64,000 nucleotides of DNA from Providencia alcalifaciens (GCF_020271745.1 NZ_CP084296.1:744001-808000); one strand, 5' to 3'. Shown: positions 19,230-28,313, counted from the first letter of the stretch. The notes: a model not told the origin generated them from the letters alone. Translations and numbers: made by a program.

Positions 19230-21569
19230 ATGCACTCACACTCTCATAAAGATACCCATGCACACAGCACGTCTTGCTGCTCAGGAAACACTTGCTCATC
19301 AGCATCTGTAGAGAATAGCAAAGCGGTGAGCCATGACGCATCATCCCATGAACATCATCATGGCGATGACAAAAATCATGCTCATGATGATGATGAAAAA
19401 TCCCATCAACATGGTAGCTGCTGTAGCTCAACATCTGCTGCAAATGATGATGTAGAGCCTACCCAAACCGCTAAACAGCGTTTTAGCTGGATTGTACGCG
19501 GGATGGATTGCCCAAGCTGCGCGAGTAAAATCGAAAATGCGATTTCCCAAATTCACGAAGTCGCTCAAGCCAAAGTCATCTTTGCTACTGAAAAACTCGT
19601 CGTCGATGCTGACAAAGACGTCACCGCCGTCGTTCGTTCAACTGTCGAAGCCGCAGGTTACGAACTACATGATGTGGGTAGCGCGAGTGCAGCGTCAGCA
19701 CCGCCACCAAGCTTACTGAGTGAAGCGAAGCCCGTCATCATTTTAGCTATCCTGATGGCTATCAGCTGGGGACTTGAGTTTGTTAACCCGCAGCTGGGCA
19801 ACGTTGCGTTTATCCTAACCACGTTATTTGGGTTATACCCTATCGCGCGTAAATCGTTACGTTTGATCCGTACTGGTACACCATTTGCGATTGAAACCTT
19901 GATGACCGTTGCCGCTGTAGGGGCGATTTTCATCCAAGCAACTGAAGAAGCCGCCATGGTTATCTTGCTGTTTATGCTGGGTGAAATGCTTGAATCCTAC
20001 TCTGCTGGGCGTGCTCGCCGAGGTGTTAGCGCACTCATGGCTTTGGTCCCTGAAGATGCCGTGCTTATCAAGGATGGACAAAAAACGTCGGTTCCTGTCG
20101 CACAGTTACGCCCTGGTGACATCATTGAAATTGCACCTGGCGGCCGATTACCAACCGATGCAATGCTTGTTACTGGGTTCGCGAGTTTTGATGAAAGCGC
20201 ATTAACGGGTGAATCCGTCCCTGTAGAACGCAGTGCCGGAGAAAAAGTGGCTGCGGGCTGCTTATCCGTCGACAAAGCAGTACAAATGGAAGTGGTGTCA
20301 GAGCAAGGCCAAAATGCTATCGACCGTATCTTACAACTGATTGAAGAAGCGGAAGAGCGCCGCGCGCCTATTGAGCGATTTATCGACCGCTTCAGCCGTA
20401 TCTATACCCCAATTATCATGCTGATTTCGGCCTTGGTGATAGTGATTCCACCAATGTTCTTCGGCGCAGCATGGGACACTTGGATTTACCGTGGTCTGAC
20501 TCTGTTGTTAATTGGTTGCCCTTGTGCACTGGTTATCTCAACCCCTGCGGCAATCACCTCAGCACTGGCAACGGCTACTCGCCGTGGAGCTTTAATTAAA
20601 GGTGGCGCTGCATTAGAGCTATTGGGAACAGTCACCACCATTGCACTGGATAAAACAGGCACACTGACGGAAGGCAAACCACACGTCACCGATGTCGTCC
20701 CAGTTGAAGGTCTGAGTGAAAGCGAGTTGATTCGTGTCACGGCATCGGTTGAAGTCGGCTCTCATCACCCGCTGGCTAAAGCTATCGTCAACAAAGCTGA
20801 AGAGTTATCTATCATTGTTGAAGAAGCGTTAGAGCGTAAAGCGCTAGCGGGTAAAGGGGTTGAAGGTTCCTTTAATGGTAAGCAAGTGTTAGTCAGCGCA
20901 CCATCAAGGGTAGAGCCGCCATTAAACAGTCAATGGCAAGCAAAAGTGGAAGCGTTAGAGGCACAAGGTAAAACAGTTGTCGTCACGTTAGAAGATAACC
21001 ACGTTATTGGCTTAACCGCCCTGCAAGATACCTTACGTGGCGATGCTGCTGATGCGATAGCTATGTTGAAATCCCTGAATGTCAATGCAGTGATGCTAAC
21101 AGGTGATAACCCGCGAGCCGCCAGCGCCATCGCAAATCAACTCGGCATGGAGTTCCGTGCAGGATTATTACCAGAAGATAAAGTCACCGCGGTGATGGAG
21201 CTTAATCGCGATCACAACACCATGATGGTAGGTGACGGTATCAACGATGCCCCAGCCATGAAAGCGTCAAGCATTGGTGTTGCCATGGGTGGCGGTACTG
21301 ACGTTGCTTTAGAAACTGCGGATGCCGCTTTAACTCATAACCGTTTGACTGGATTACCTGAAATCGTCGCATTATCCAGAGCCACACGGAAGATCATCCG
21401 CGAGAACATCACTATCGCCTTGGGCTTAAAAGCCGTTTTCTTGGTGACCAGCTTGTTAGGTATCACTGGATTATGGGTTGCCGTGTTAGCGGATTCTGGT
21501 GCCACCGCATTAGTCACCGCCAACGCGGTTCGCTTACTGCGCGTTAAGCTGCCCGAAATCAAAAAATAG
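19230..21569 (+). CDS. zntA: Zn(II)/Cd(II)/Pb(II)-exporting P1B-type ATPase
   Basis: A 779-residue inner-membrane metal pump. After a His- and Cys-rich N-terminal extension (about residues 1-65, with 'HEHHHGDD' and two 'SCCS' clusters) comes a heavy-metal domain with 'GMDCPSC' (residues 91-97). The transport site 'CPCALVIST', phosphorylation motif 'DKTGTLTEG', 'MLTGDNPRAA' and 'GDGINDAPAMK' are all intact. The His-rich extension is longer than in E. coli ZntA (732 residues) and may buffer zinc. A GGGGGC ribosome site precedes the ATG. Expression is from the ZntR-like promoter upstream. Confidence 0.97.
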   Translation: MHSHSHKDTHAHSTSCCSGNTCSSASVENSKAVSHDASSHEHHHGDDKNHAHDDDEKSHQHGSCCSSTSAANDDVEPTQTAKQRFSWIVRGMDCPSCASKIENAISQIHEVAQAKVIFATEKLVVDADKDVTAVVRSTVEAAGYELHDVGSASAASAPPPSLLSEAKPVIILAILMAISWGLEFVNPQLGNVAFILTTLFGLYPIARKSLRLIRTGTPFAIETLMTVAAVGAIFIQATEEAAMVILLFMLGEMLESYSAGRARRGVSALMALVPEDAVLIKDGQKTSVPVAQLRPGDIIEIAPGGRLPTDAMLVTGFASFDESALTGESVPVERSAGEKVAAGCLSVDKAVQMEVVSEQGQNAIDRILQLIEEAEERRAPIERFIDRFSRIYTPIIMLISALVIVIPPMFFGAAWDTWIYRGLTLLLIGCPCALVISTPAAITSALATATRRGALIKGGAALELLGTVTTIALDKTGTLTEGKPHVTDVVPVEGLSESELIRVTASVEVGSHHPLAKAIVNKAEELSIIVEEALERKALAGKGVEGSFNGKQVLVSAPSRVEPPLNSQWQAKVEALEAQGKTVVVTLEDNHVIGLTALQDTLRGDAADAIAMLKSLNVNAVMLTGDNPRAASAIANQLGMEFRAGLLPEDKVTAVMELNRDHNTMMVGDGINDAPAMKASSIGVAMGGGTDVALETADAALTHNRLTGLPEIVALSRATRKIIRENITIALGLKAVFLVTSLLGITGLWVAVLADSGATALVTANAVRLLRVKLPEIKK

Positions 21570-21591
21570 CCTTTCTTTAGTTTGATATCTC

Positions 21592-21625
21592 AACGCCGTA
21601 ATGGTCATCATTACGGCGTTTTTTT
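21592..21625 (+). terminator. zntA terminator
   Basis: AACGCCGTAATG (21592-21603), a 5-base loop and CATTACGGCGTT (21609-21620), then a run of T. Confidence 0.92.
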
Positions 21626-21767
21626 ATGTATGGGAAATTTAAAATCATCAATTACAGCAAAGAGTTACATGAACCATTCACCGTCTGAATTTAGGACTAA
21701 CTTTTCTCCCGCACACAGAAATATTGGGTAATATCTCGCTCATCGACAACATTTGCTGAGCGTGGAT

Positions 21768-22670
21768 ATGGCGAATAATGCAAGTTCAATACCTCATGAT
21801 GCCGCCTTTAAAGGCTTTATGACAAAGCAGGGTAATGCCCGAGATTTCTTTGAGCTTCATTTACCTGAGCAAATTAAACGCTTGTGCGATTTCGATACGC
21901 TTACCCTCATTAATTCAGCTTTTATTGATAGCAAACTGAGAACTCGGTTTTCCGATGTTCTCTATTCTGTACAAACAAAAATGGGAGATAGCTATATCTA
22001 TTTGTTAGTCGAGCATCAGTCGACACCTGACAAGTTGATGGGTTGGCGTTTAATGCACTACGCATTTATGGCGATGAATCAACATCTACAGCAAGGGCAT
22101 AAAACCTTACCGCTCGTTGTCCCCATTCTGTTTTATCACGGGGAAACATCCCCCTATCCTTATGACGGTACATGGACACAATGCTTGCCCCACTCAGAAA
22201 TAGCTCATGACCTGTATAGCAGCCCATTCCCGTTGGTGGATATCACCATAGTCGAGGATACCGAAATAGTTAGTCACCGCAAAATTGCTGTGATGGAACT
22301 CGCAATGAAACACAAAAAACTACGAAATGACCACCAGAGAGTCACTGAACACTTCGTTCAAATATTAAACAGCCACTATAATGACAAAGATGATGTGATC
22401 ACTATCTTGAATTACTTATTTATCATCCTGGATTCACCTTATTACACTCATATCGTTAAGACGTTAGTCGATCAAGCCGAAAACCATCGAGGAGCTATTA
22501 TGAATATTGCACAGCGGTTAAAAAATGAAGGAATAGAGGAAGGAATAGAGAAAGGAGAAAAAAAGAATCAACTCAAAGTGGCATTGATGAGCTTACAACT
22601 TGGTTTAAGCATCGACGTTATCAGCAAACTCACTGGGTTATCAGCCAGTGAAATTCAAGCGCTCAATTAA
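21768..22670 (+). CDS. Rpn-family recombination-promoting nuclease (PD-(D/E)XK, Transposase_31)
   Basis: ATG 21768 is chosen because 'SIPHDAAFKGFM' is the usual family N-terminus; the product has 300 residues. The nuclease core reads 'RFSDVLYSV' (Asp63), then 'IYLLVEHQS' (Glu82, Gln84), the D...ExQ arrangement of Rpn enzymes. RpnA-type proteins cut DNA and several act as toxic anti-phage nucleases. The C-terminal segment begins with an internal in-frame ATG (22500) preceded by GAGGAG, predicted to give a separate 56-residue protein. A paralogue of that C-terminal segment follows as its own gene at 22706. All catalytic residues are present, so the nuclease looks functional. Confidence 0.88.
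   Translation: MANNASSIPHDAAFKGFMTKQGNARDFFELHLPEQIKRLCDFDTLTLINSAFIDSKLRTRFSDVLYSVQTKMGDSYIYLLVEHQSTPDKLMGWRLMHYAFMAMNQHLQQGHKTLPLVVPILFYHGETSPYPYDGTWTQCLPHSEIAHDLYSSPFPLVDITIVEDTEIVSHRKIAVMELAMKHKKLRNDHQRVTEHFVQILNSHYNDKDDVITILNYLFIILDSPYYTHIVKTLVDQAENHRGAIMNIAQRLKNEGIEEGIEKGEKKNQLKVALMSLQLGLSIDVISKLTGLSASEIQALN
22500..22670 (+). CDS. Candidate intragenic small Rpn protein (RpnS-like)
   Basis: Inside the Rpn frame, ATG 22500-22502 is preceded at 5-6 bases by GAGGAG, a strong Shine-Dalgarno for a mid-gene position. Starting there gives 56 residues beginning 'MNIAQRLKNEG' and ending 'LTGLSASEIQALN'. Published work on E. coli Rpn genes describes exactly such short C-terminal products made from internal starts, which bind and neutralise the full nuclease. 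Actual translation here is inferred from the RBS and from the separately encoded paralogue downstream. Confidence 0.55.
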   Translation: MNIAQRLKNEGIEEGIEKGEKKNQLKVALMSLQLGLSIDVISKLTGLSASEIQALN

Positions 22671-22705
22671 ACAACAAATTATGTAAGCATCGAGGATAAA
22701 TAGTT

Positions 22706-22999
22706 ATGAATATTGCCACACGTTTAAGATATGAAGGATATAAGAAAGGATTTGCACAAGGATTTGTAGAAGGATTTGAGGAAGAATTCACTGTGGGATT
22801 AGAAACAGCACTCAAAGTAGGTAAAGCCATCTGCCAACAAGAGGTAACTTTAAATGCACTACAACTTGGCTTAAACATAGAAACTATCAGTAAAATCACT
22901 GAATTATCAATCAGTGAAATTCAAGCACTTACTGACCGCCCATCAACAATAGCCTCCTGCGAAGCAAAAAGGCTATCTCTCATCAATGCCACTGGCTAG
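22706..22999 (+). CDS. Free-standing paralogue of the Rpn C-terminal (RpnS-like) domain
   Basis: A 97-residue product with its own GAGGA-containing leader before ATG 22706. Its start 'MNIATRLRYEGYKKG' and its 'LQLGLNIETISKITELSISEIQAL' region parallel the C-terminus of the upstream Rpn protein, with about 25 extra Gly/Phe/Glu-rich residues between them and a unique tail. It has no nuclease residues. It may be a remnant of a second rpn copy, or an independent antitoxin-like protein for the nuclease next door. It ends 3 bp from the convergent tusA stop. Confidence 0.6.
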   Translation: MNIATRLRYEGYKKGFAQGFVEGFEEEFTVGLETALKVGKAICQQEVTLNALQLGLNIETISKITELSISEIQALTDRPSTIASCEAKRLSLINATG

Positions 23000-23002
23000 G
23001 TA

Positions 23003-23257
23003 TTACAAGCCGCTGGATTTTTTGCGCAATAAATAACGATACGGCGCATTCTCCGCTTCAACCGCCAGCAGCTCGTGCTCCATAAAACGGCAAAAACCGG
23101 GGATATCGCGGGTGGTGGCAGGGTCATCTGCAATAATTAACAGAGTATCACCGTCCGCCATATTGCGCACAGTTTTACGCACTAGCATCACAGGTTCAGG
23201 GCAGCGTAGCCCTAGCGTATCAAGGGTTTTCGTTGGATTAGAAAATAAATCAGACAT
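23003..23257 (-). CDS. tusA: Sulfurtransferase TusA
   Basis: An 84-residue SirA/TusA-fold protein with the invariant '[11 protein letters not shown]' motif, whose Cys accepts sulfur from IscS. It passes persulfide to TusBCD/TusE for mnm5s2U34 tRNA thiolation and affects sulfur flow to other pathways. It is divergent from yhhQ, matching E. coli gene order between zntA and yhhQ. Confidence 0.95.
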   Translation of the reverse strand: MSDLFSNPTKTLDTLGLRCPEPVMLVRKTVRNMADGDTLLIIADDPATTRDIPGFCRFMEHELLAVEAENAPYRYLLRKKSSGL

Positions 23258-23378
23258 AACACCACATTCTCTTGGTCATCAATGGGCTTATTGTAAAGCC
23301 ACGCGCAGTGGATGAACAGTTTTGATTTTGTTGCGCAACGAGAGTATGATGCGCTCTTCCCAATTTAGGGATGTTATT

Positions 23379-23412
23379 CATGGGTTCCCTCACCCCATTG
23401 CGACTAAAAAGG
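23379..23412 (+). promoter_or_regulatory. Candidate preQ1-I riboswitch controlling yhhQ translation
   Basis: Directly before yhhQ, ATGGG (23380-23384) can pair with CCCAT (23394-23398) around the loop TTCCCTCAC. A short A-rich linker, GACTAAAA, then leads to AAGG, the yhhQ Shine-Dalgarno. CCT in the loop (23388-23390) can pair with AGG (23410-23412), forming the H-type pseudoknot of preQ1-I aptamers and hiding the ribosome site. The GGTTC...ACCC core and tiny size match the class. YhhQ imports preQ0/preQ1-type precursors, so the ligand makes sense. I have not tested it against a covariance model. Confidence 0.6.
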
Positions 23413-23418
23413 TACAAT

Positions 23419-24087
23419 ATGTTTACGTTTACTCCGCAGCAAAAAGCCACTGCGTTAATTTGGCTATCGTTATTTCATATTTTAATTATTACATCCAGCA
23501 ACTACTTGGTGCAGTTACCCATTAATATTTTTGGGTTTCATACTACCTGGGGTGCGTTTACCTTTCCCTTTATTTTCCTTGCTACGGATTTAACCGTTCG
23601 TATCTATGGTGCACCATTAGCGCGTCGAATTATCACCGCGGTCATGCTACCAGCATTATTAATTTCGTATGTGATTTCAGCTCTGTTTTTCCAAGGAGAA
23701 TGGCAAGGTTTCGCAGCTATCATGACATTTAACCTGTTTGTTGCGCGTATCGCGGCGGCAAGTTTTATGGCATATGTCCTCGGCCAAATCTTGGATGTCA
23801 GCGTATTTAACCGCCTGCGCCAAAACAAACGCTGGTTTGTGGCTCCCGCCTGCGCCATGTTTTTTGGTAACTTGATTGATACTATCGCGTTCTTCTTTAT
23901 CGCGTTTTATCACAGCAGCGATCCGTTTATGGCAGCAAACTGGATGGAAATCGCTCTCGTTGATTACGTCTTCAAGTTATTAATTTGTATGCTGTTCTTC
24001 TTGCCTGCTTATGGTTTATTACTGAACTTTATTTTAAAAGCGTTCTTCGCTACCGCCAGCAAGAAGCAATTATCCCCGCAGCACTGA
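23419..24087 (+). CDS. yhhQ: Queuosine precursor transporter YhhQ
   Basis: ATG 23419 gives 222 residues, matching E. coli YhhQ (221) and its N-terminus. About six membrane helices are visible, with the conserved 'ITSSNYLVQLP', 'GFHTTWGAFTFPFIFLATDL' region and 'FFGNLIDTIAFFFIAF'. YhhQ-family proteins import 7-cyano-7-deazaguanine or related bases for tRNA queuosine. Further upstream in-frame ATGs lie inside the candidate riboswitch and are not supported. Confidence 0.93.
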   Translation: MFTFTPQQKATALIWLSLFHILIITSSNYLVQLPINIFGFHTTWGAFTFPFIFLATDLTVRIYGAPLARRIITAVMLPALLISYVISALFFQGEWQGFAAIMTFNLFVARIAAASFMAYVLGQILDVSVFNRLRQNKRWFVAPACAMFFGNLIDTIAFFFIAFYHSSDPFMAANWMEIALVDYVFKLLICMLFFLPAYGLLLNFILKAFFATASKKQLSPQH

Positions 24088-24090
24088 GAT

Positions 24091-24122
24091 AAAAAAGGGA
24101 GATAAGCCATCACTTATCTCCC
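24091..24122 (-). terminator. glpACB operon terminator
   Basis: GGGAGATAAG (24097-24106) and CTTATCTCCC (24113-24122) form a 10-bp stem, followed on the minus strand by TTTTTT. It lies beyond glpC and may also end yhhQ transcripts. Confidence 0.85.
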
Positions 24123-24179
24123 AAAGGGTTAACTTAACAAAACCTAACTATCTTTCACATAACTCAACACAACAATTAA

Positions 24180-25376
24180 TTATTCGAGCGCGCGAGCCAG
24201 TAGTGAAATTGGGTGATCACATTTCTTACTGGTGGACATTTCAATTTGCCATTTACAGGTTTCACAGTCGGTGATCACCATATCCGCGCCGCTCTCTTCA
24301 ATTTGGCGGAACAGCCCCGCACCAATACCTTGGGAAACTTCGTAGTTCTCTTTTTTGAACCCGTAAGTTCCTGCGATACCACAACATTGTGAATCTAAAA
24401 CAATTAGTTCTACACCCGGTACACGCTTAATCAGCTCAAGGGTGTAGGATGTCCAACCCATTTTTTCCATATGGCACGGTGTGTGGTACGCCACTTTTAA
24501 CGGTGTGTGTTTCAGTTTCAGCTCGCGCCCTTCTTCCAGAAGACGATAAATATAGCGGGTCGCTAATTCAATGTTATCGCGCATCTCAGAAGTATCGACA
24601 TCCAGCACATGGGTATACTCATCACGAATGGTAAATGTACAGGTCGATGAAGTCGCCACGACGGGAATATGTTTCTCCAAAATCGTCTCTTGGAGTGATT
24701 CCAAATTCACATTCGCTTGGCGTTTCGCTTGCTTCATAAATCCGTTTGCGATCAGTGCCACACCACAACATTTTTCACGTTTTAACAGCTGAACACCGAT
24801 GTTCATTCCATTGAAAACTTTGATTAAATCTTTACCGAGTTGCGGATGGTTATAATTCACATAGCAGCCATGGAAGAATGCTACCTGCTCCTCAAATTTT
24901 GCCTGCTCTGCGGCGTGTTTACCGTACCAACGACGGAAAGTACCGAATGAGTATTTCGGCAGCTCACGGCGATGGTCAATTTTCAGGGCTTTATCCAGAA
25001 TTTGGCGAACGGGTTTTAAGCCAGTAATGGTATTGACTACAGGTGCAAATGGGGTCGATAAGGAGCCCATAATGTCCGTATGGCTTAAAATCGCATCACG
25101 CAGTTTCGGTTTCTGCTGGCTATAGGTATTACGAGCACGTGCGATAATGTCGCCAATCTTCACATCAGACGGACACGCCACTTCACAACGCTTACAGTTG
25201 GTACAGAATTTCAATGCATCATCGTACATCATCGGATCTTTTAAGCGTAAACGCTCACCATCAGGACCCGCTTGTTTTGGTCCCGGATACAGTGGGTTCG
25301 CCTTTGCCACTGGGCAATAGGTGGTACAAACGGTGCATTTTATACAGCTTTCAAAGCTTGCATCTTGAATACTCAT
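24180..25376 (-). CDS. glpC: Anaerobic glycerol-3-phosphate dehydrogenase subunit C
   Basis: A 398-residue iron-sulfur subunit. Two ferredoxin-type clusters, 'CIKCTVCTTYCPVAKANP' and 'CTNCKRCEVACPSDVK', lie in the first 70 residues. Two CCG-type domains follow ('CCGVALIA' and 'CCGIAGTYG', with 'CETCKWQIE'). GlpC links the GlpAB dehydrogenase to the membrane and menaquinone under anaerobic conditions. Its start overlaps glpB by 4 bp. Confidence 0.95.
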   Translation of the reverse strand: MSIQDASFESCIKCTVCTTYCPVAKANPLYPGPKQAGPDGERLRLKDPMMYDDALKFCTNCKRCEVACPSDVKIGDIIARARNTYSQQKPKLRDAILSHTDIMGSLSTPFAPVVNTITGLKPVRQILDKALKIDHRRELPKYSFGTFRRWYGKHAAEQAKFEEQVAFFHGCYVNYNHPQLGKDLIKVFNGMNIGVQLLKREKCCGVALIANGFMKQAKRQANVNLESLQETILEKHIPVVATSSTCTFTIRDEYTHVLDVDTSEMRDNIELATRYIYRLLEEGRELKLKHTPLKVAYHTPCHMEKMGWTSYTLELIKRVPGVELIVLDSQCCGIAGTYGFKKENYEVSQGIGAGLFRQIEESGADMVITDCETCKWQIEMSTSKKCDHPISLLARALE

Positions 25377-26668
25377 TGCGCCACCTCCGCCTGCATGGCT
25401 TTATCTTTAGCAAATTCATTCACGATTTCATTCGCGGCATATAAGCCACTAACCAGCGAAACCCCGGCACCACAACCTTGAGTGAGCGGATCAAACCCGC
25501 TTAATACTGCACCCGCAACATACAGGTTTTCGATGGTTTCACCGTGTTTTTTACCGCGTAAATTCCCGTCTGTTTGTACACCGAACGCCATATACGGTTG
25601 GGAAGCAAAGAACTCTTTATTCGTCCATTTGGCGCGATCGCCGATTTCGCCTAAATCCAAATTCATCAAGGGTTCATACACTTGGTCAAATTTCGCCACC
25701 AAGCCGTTATTAAAGAAACTCCCCGTCGCCAACACAAAGTGTTTAGCTTTCAATGAAATATTGCCGTGATTACGGGTTTGCACAGATTCAATACGTGACC
25801 CCACGAAATTGACTGAAGTGACTTTATCCCCTGGCATCATGATCCCGCCCTGATGGCGGAATTGGCGTAATAGCATTTCATGAAGGCGAATACCTAATAA
25901 AGATGGTGGCAATGTTGGCAGTAAAAATAACGGCTTACCTAAGCGTTTTTGTAACTCTAACATTGGCTCTTCACTGTCTAGACCAATACACGCAGGCATA
26001 AACACTGCATCCGCATTGGCGACTAACGGTGCAATTTCTTCCACGATTTGCGCCATATTTTCAGGTCTATCTAACCAGCGCGCCACGTTAATCGCCCGGA
26101 ACTCGCTTGGGTTTTCTCTTAAACGATCAAGCAGTGGTAAGTGAACATAGCACGCTTCTGCTTCTAACCCTTGACGGTCTAACTCATCCGCCACCATTTG
26201 CGGTTGAAAATCGAGAAAACCTTCAATGCCCACAACCGCAATTTTGCCTAATTCCATCGGTTGATGGAGCGCGGTTGTTGGCACCGATTCAGGGCTAAGC
26301 CATGTCATTCGCTTATGGCCTAACGGCGTAATACGGTAATGGTTTTCTTCGCACGAACCTTTCAAATGCAGCCCGGCTTGCTGTAGTGTAGTCTGTGCCA
26401 ATTTAGCCAGCTCAGTGACTTTTTCTGCCCCAATCAAACTGTATGGATGACTCGGTGCTTGTTGTTTTAGTGCTTCCAGCATGGATAGCGGTTGCTCGAC
26501 TTGGGTACCATCAGGAAGATGCGTTAATAAATCCAATGACCCTGACGAGAAATGCAGTGCGTTCTGCCCTGCACTCACAATGGCACAAGAGAGCCCTGAC
26601 TGAGTCAGGCGAATTCCACAGATAAGGCCGGCTAAGCCTCCGCCCATCACCACTGCATCATATTTCAT
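25373..26668 (-). CDS. glpB: Anaerobic glycerol-3-phosphate dehydrogenase subunit B
   Basis: A 431-residue flavoprotein with an N-terminal dinucleotide-binding motif 'DAVVMGGGLAGLICGIRL' and a second FAD contact 'FVLATGSFFNNGL' near residue 310. It forms the catalytic dimer with GlpA. It overlaps glpA by 11 bp and glpC by 4 bp. Confidence 0.95.
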   Translation of the reverse strand: MKYDAVVMGGGLAGLICGIRLTQSGLSCAIVSAGQNALHFSSGSLDLLTHLPDGTQVEQPLSMLEALKQQAPSHPYSLIGAEKVTELAKLAQTTLQQAGLHLKGSCEENHYRITPLGHKRMTWLSPESVPTTALHQPMELGKIAVVGIEGFLDFQPQMVADELDRQGLEAEACYVHLPLLDRLRENPSEFRAINVARWLDRPENMAQIVEEIAPLVANADAVFMPACIGLDSEEPMLELQKRLGKPLFLLPTLPPSLLGIRLHEMLLRQFRHQGGIMMPGDKVTSVNFVGSRIESVQTRNHGNISLKAKHFVLATGSFFNNGLVAKFDQVYEPLMNLDLGEIGDRAKWTNKEFFASQPYMAFGVQTDGNLRGKKHGETIENLYVAGAVLSGFDPLTQGCGAGVSLVSGLYAANEIVNEFAKDKAMQAEVAQ

Positions 26669-28313
26669 TCTCTGCCTCCTTCTGAGCAGGCTGGCTCAAT
26701 GTACTTTCACTCATGCCACATAATCCGTGATAGACCCAACTGGTAAACTCGCTTTCACGCAAAGCATCCCCCCAAGCAATCGGTCTCACCCCTTTCCAAC
26801 GCTCATTTAAGAAATGCCCCAGCTGCTGCTCGGTTTCATGTGGTGTGGTGACGTTAAAGCGATTGAGTAATCCAGCAGCACGGCAAGCACAAAGTTCACC
26901 TTGGCATGTACCCATACCCACACGGGTACGACGGCGTAAGTCGAGCAAGTTGTTGACGGTTAAAGACTCCACTGCATAGCGAACTTCACCTGCCGTCACC
27001 GCTTCACACTCACACACTAAGCTTTTATCTAAACGGTTAGCACTGAGGATAGCAGACGCTCTATCACCATGGCGATAAACCGCAGAACCGCGAATAGGTG
27101 CAGGGATAGAAACCACATTGCGCAGCGCTTCTTCTGCACTGTGTTGAGAACCCGGTAATGGCGCTTGCGCCGTCGTGCATGGGGTTGTGACACCCAATTT
27201 TTCACAGACTTTGTTAGTCGCCCATTCCGCCATTAAGCGATAAGTCATTAACTTACCGCCCGTAATGGTAATGAAACCCTCTAAGCCATCGCGTTTTGCG
27301 TGGTCGAGTAACACGATACCGCGGCTTACGTTACGACCAGAAGGGTCATCATCACTCGCCACTAATGGGCGAACACCCGCATACGCGCGTAAAATTCGCG
27401 TTGTCGCTAACGCAGGGGATAACATAGAGCCTTCGCGGATCAAAATATCCACTTCTTCTGGTGTCACATACATATTATCGATTTGGTCATATTCGATATG
27501 CGTTGACGTAGTACCAATCAGAGAAATGGTATCCCCCGGAACCAAAATATCCGCATCCGCCGGTTTTCGGCAACGGTTGATTACCATGTTGTTAAGACGG
27601 TGACCTAAAATAAGTAATGCCCCTTTCGCTGGGAACATTTTGATTTTCAGATCGGCGTATTCGGCAATTTTTTGTCCCCAAATACCGCCAGCATTCACCA
27701 CGATTTGTGCATGAATATCATATTGGCGTTTAGCTTGATGGTCATAAACCGTCACGCCGCGGACTTTATCCCCTTGGCGGATCAAGCCAATCACTTCATG
27801 GTAAGTCAGCACTTTAGCGCCATGTTCGCGCGCATCAAGCATATTGGCTGCAGTTAGACGGAATGGATCAACGGTACCATCAGGCACGCGCACCGCGCCA
27901 ATCAAATGCGGGTTAACTGAAGGCTCTAAGCGAATGGCTTCTGCGGGATCAATCGCTTGAGCATCAATGCCAGCAGATTGACAAGCTGTGATAAATTGCT
28001 GCTGATATTCGAGACTATCTTCAGGTAAGGTAATAAAGAGCCCATCCGTTTTTTCAATACAATGATGGGCAATACGCTTAAGAATTTTGTTTTCTTCTAT
28101 GCACTCTCTTGCCGATTCACTATCTGTCACGGCATAACGAGCACCACTGTGTAGCAAGCCATGGTTACGCCCTGTTGCACCTGTCGCAATATCATGCCGT
28201 TCTAGCAAAACTGCTTTTAATCCACGGCGAGCGCAGTCACGAGCGACACCTGCACCTGTTGCGCCACCACCGATAATGATGACATCCGTTTCAGTCACAG
28301 ATGAGCCATTCAT
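26658..28313 (-). CDS. glpA: Anaerobic glycerol-3-phosphate dehydrogenase subunit A
   Basis: A 551-residue FAD enzyme with 'IIIGGGATGAGVARDCARRG' at residues 12-31 and a C-terminal BFD-like [2Fe-2S] domain that includes 'CECEAVTAGEV' and 'GMGTCQGELCACR'. It oxidises sn-glycerol-3-phosphate to dihydroxyacetone phosphate during anaerobic growth. AGGAA precedes the ATG. It is divergent from glpT across a 434-bp control region, as in E. coli. Confidence 0.96.
   Translation of the reverse strand: MNGSSVTETDVIIIGGGATGAGVARDCARRGLKAVLLERHDIATGATGRNHGLLHSGARYAVTDSESARECIEENKILKRIAHHCIEKTDGLFITLPEDSLEYQQQFITACQSAGIDAQAIDPAEAIRLEPSVNPHLIGAVRVPDGTVDPFRLTAANMLDAREHGAKVLTYHEVIGLIRQGDKVRGVTVYDHQAKRQYDIHAQIVVNAGGIWGQKIAEYADLKIKMFPAKGALLILGHRLNNMVINRCRKPADADILVPGDTISLIGTTSTHIEYDQIDNMYVTPEEVDILIREGSMLSPALATTRILRAYAGVRPLVASDDDPSGRNVSRGIVLLDHAKRDGLEGFITITGGKLMTYRLMAEWATNKVCEKLGVTTPCTTAQAPLPGSQHSAEEALRNVVSIPAPIRGSAVYRHGDRASAILSANRLDKSLVCECEAVTAGEVRYAVESLTVNNLLDLRRRTRVGMGTCQGELCACRAAGLLNRFNVTTPHETEQQLGHFLNERWKGVRPIAWGDALRESEFTSWVYHGLCGMSESTLSQPAQKEAENEI

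Noticed and set aside
22671-22705. Possible frameshift joining the Rpn gene to the ORF at 22706
   Set aside because: The upstream Rpn already has a complete C-terminus of its own, and the second ORF repeats that same region, so this is duplication and not a frameshifted single gene.
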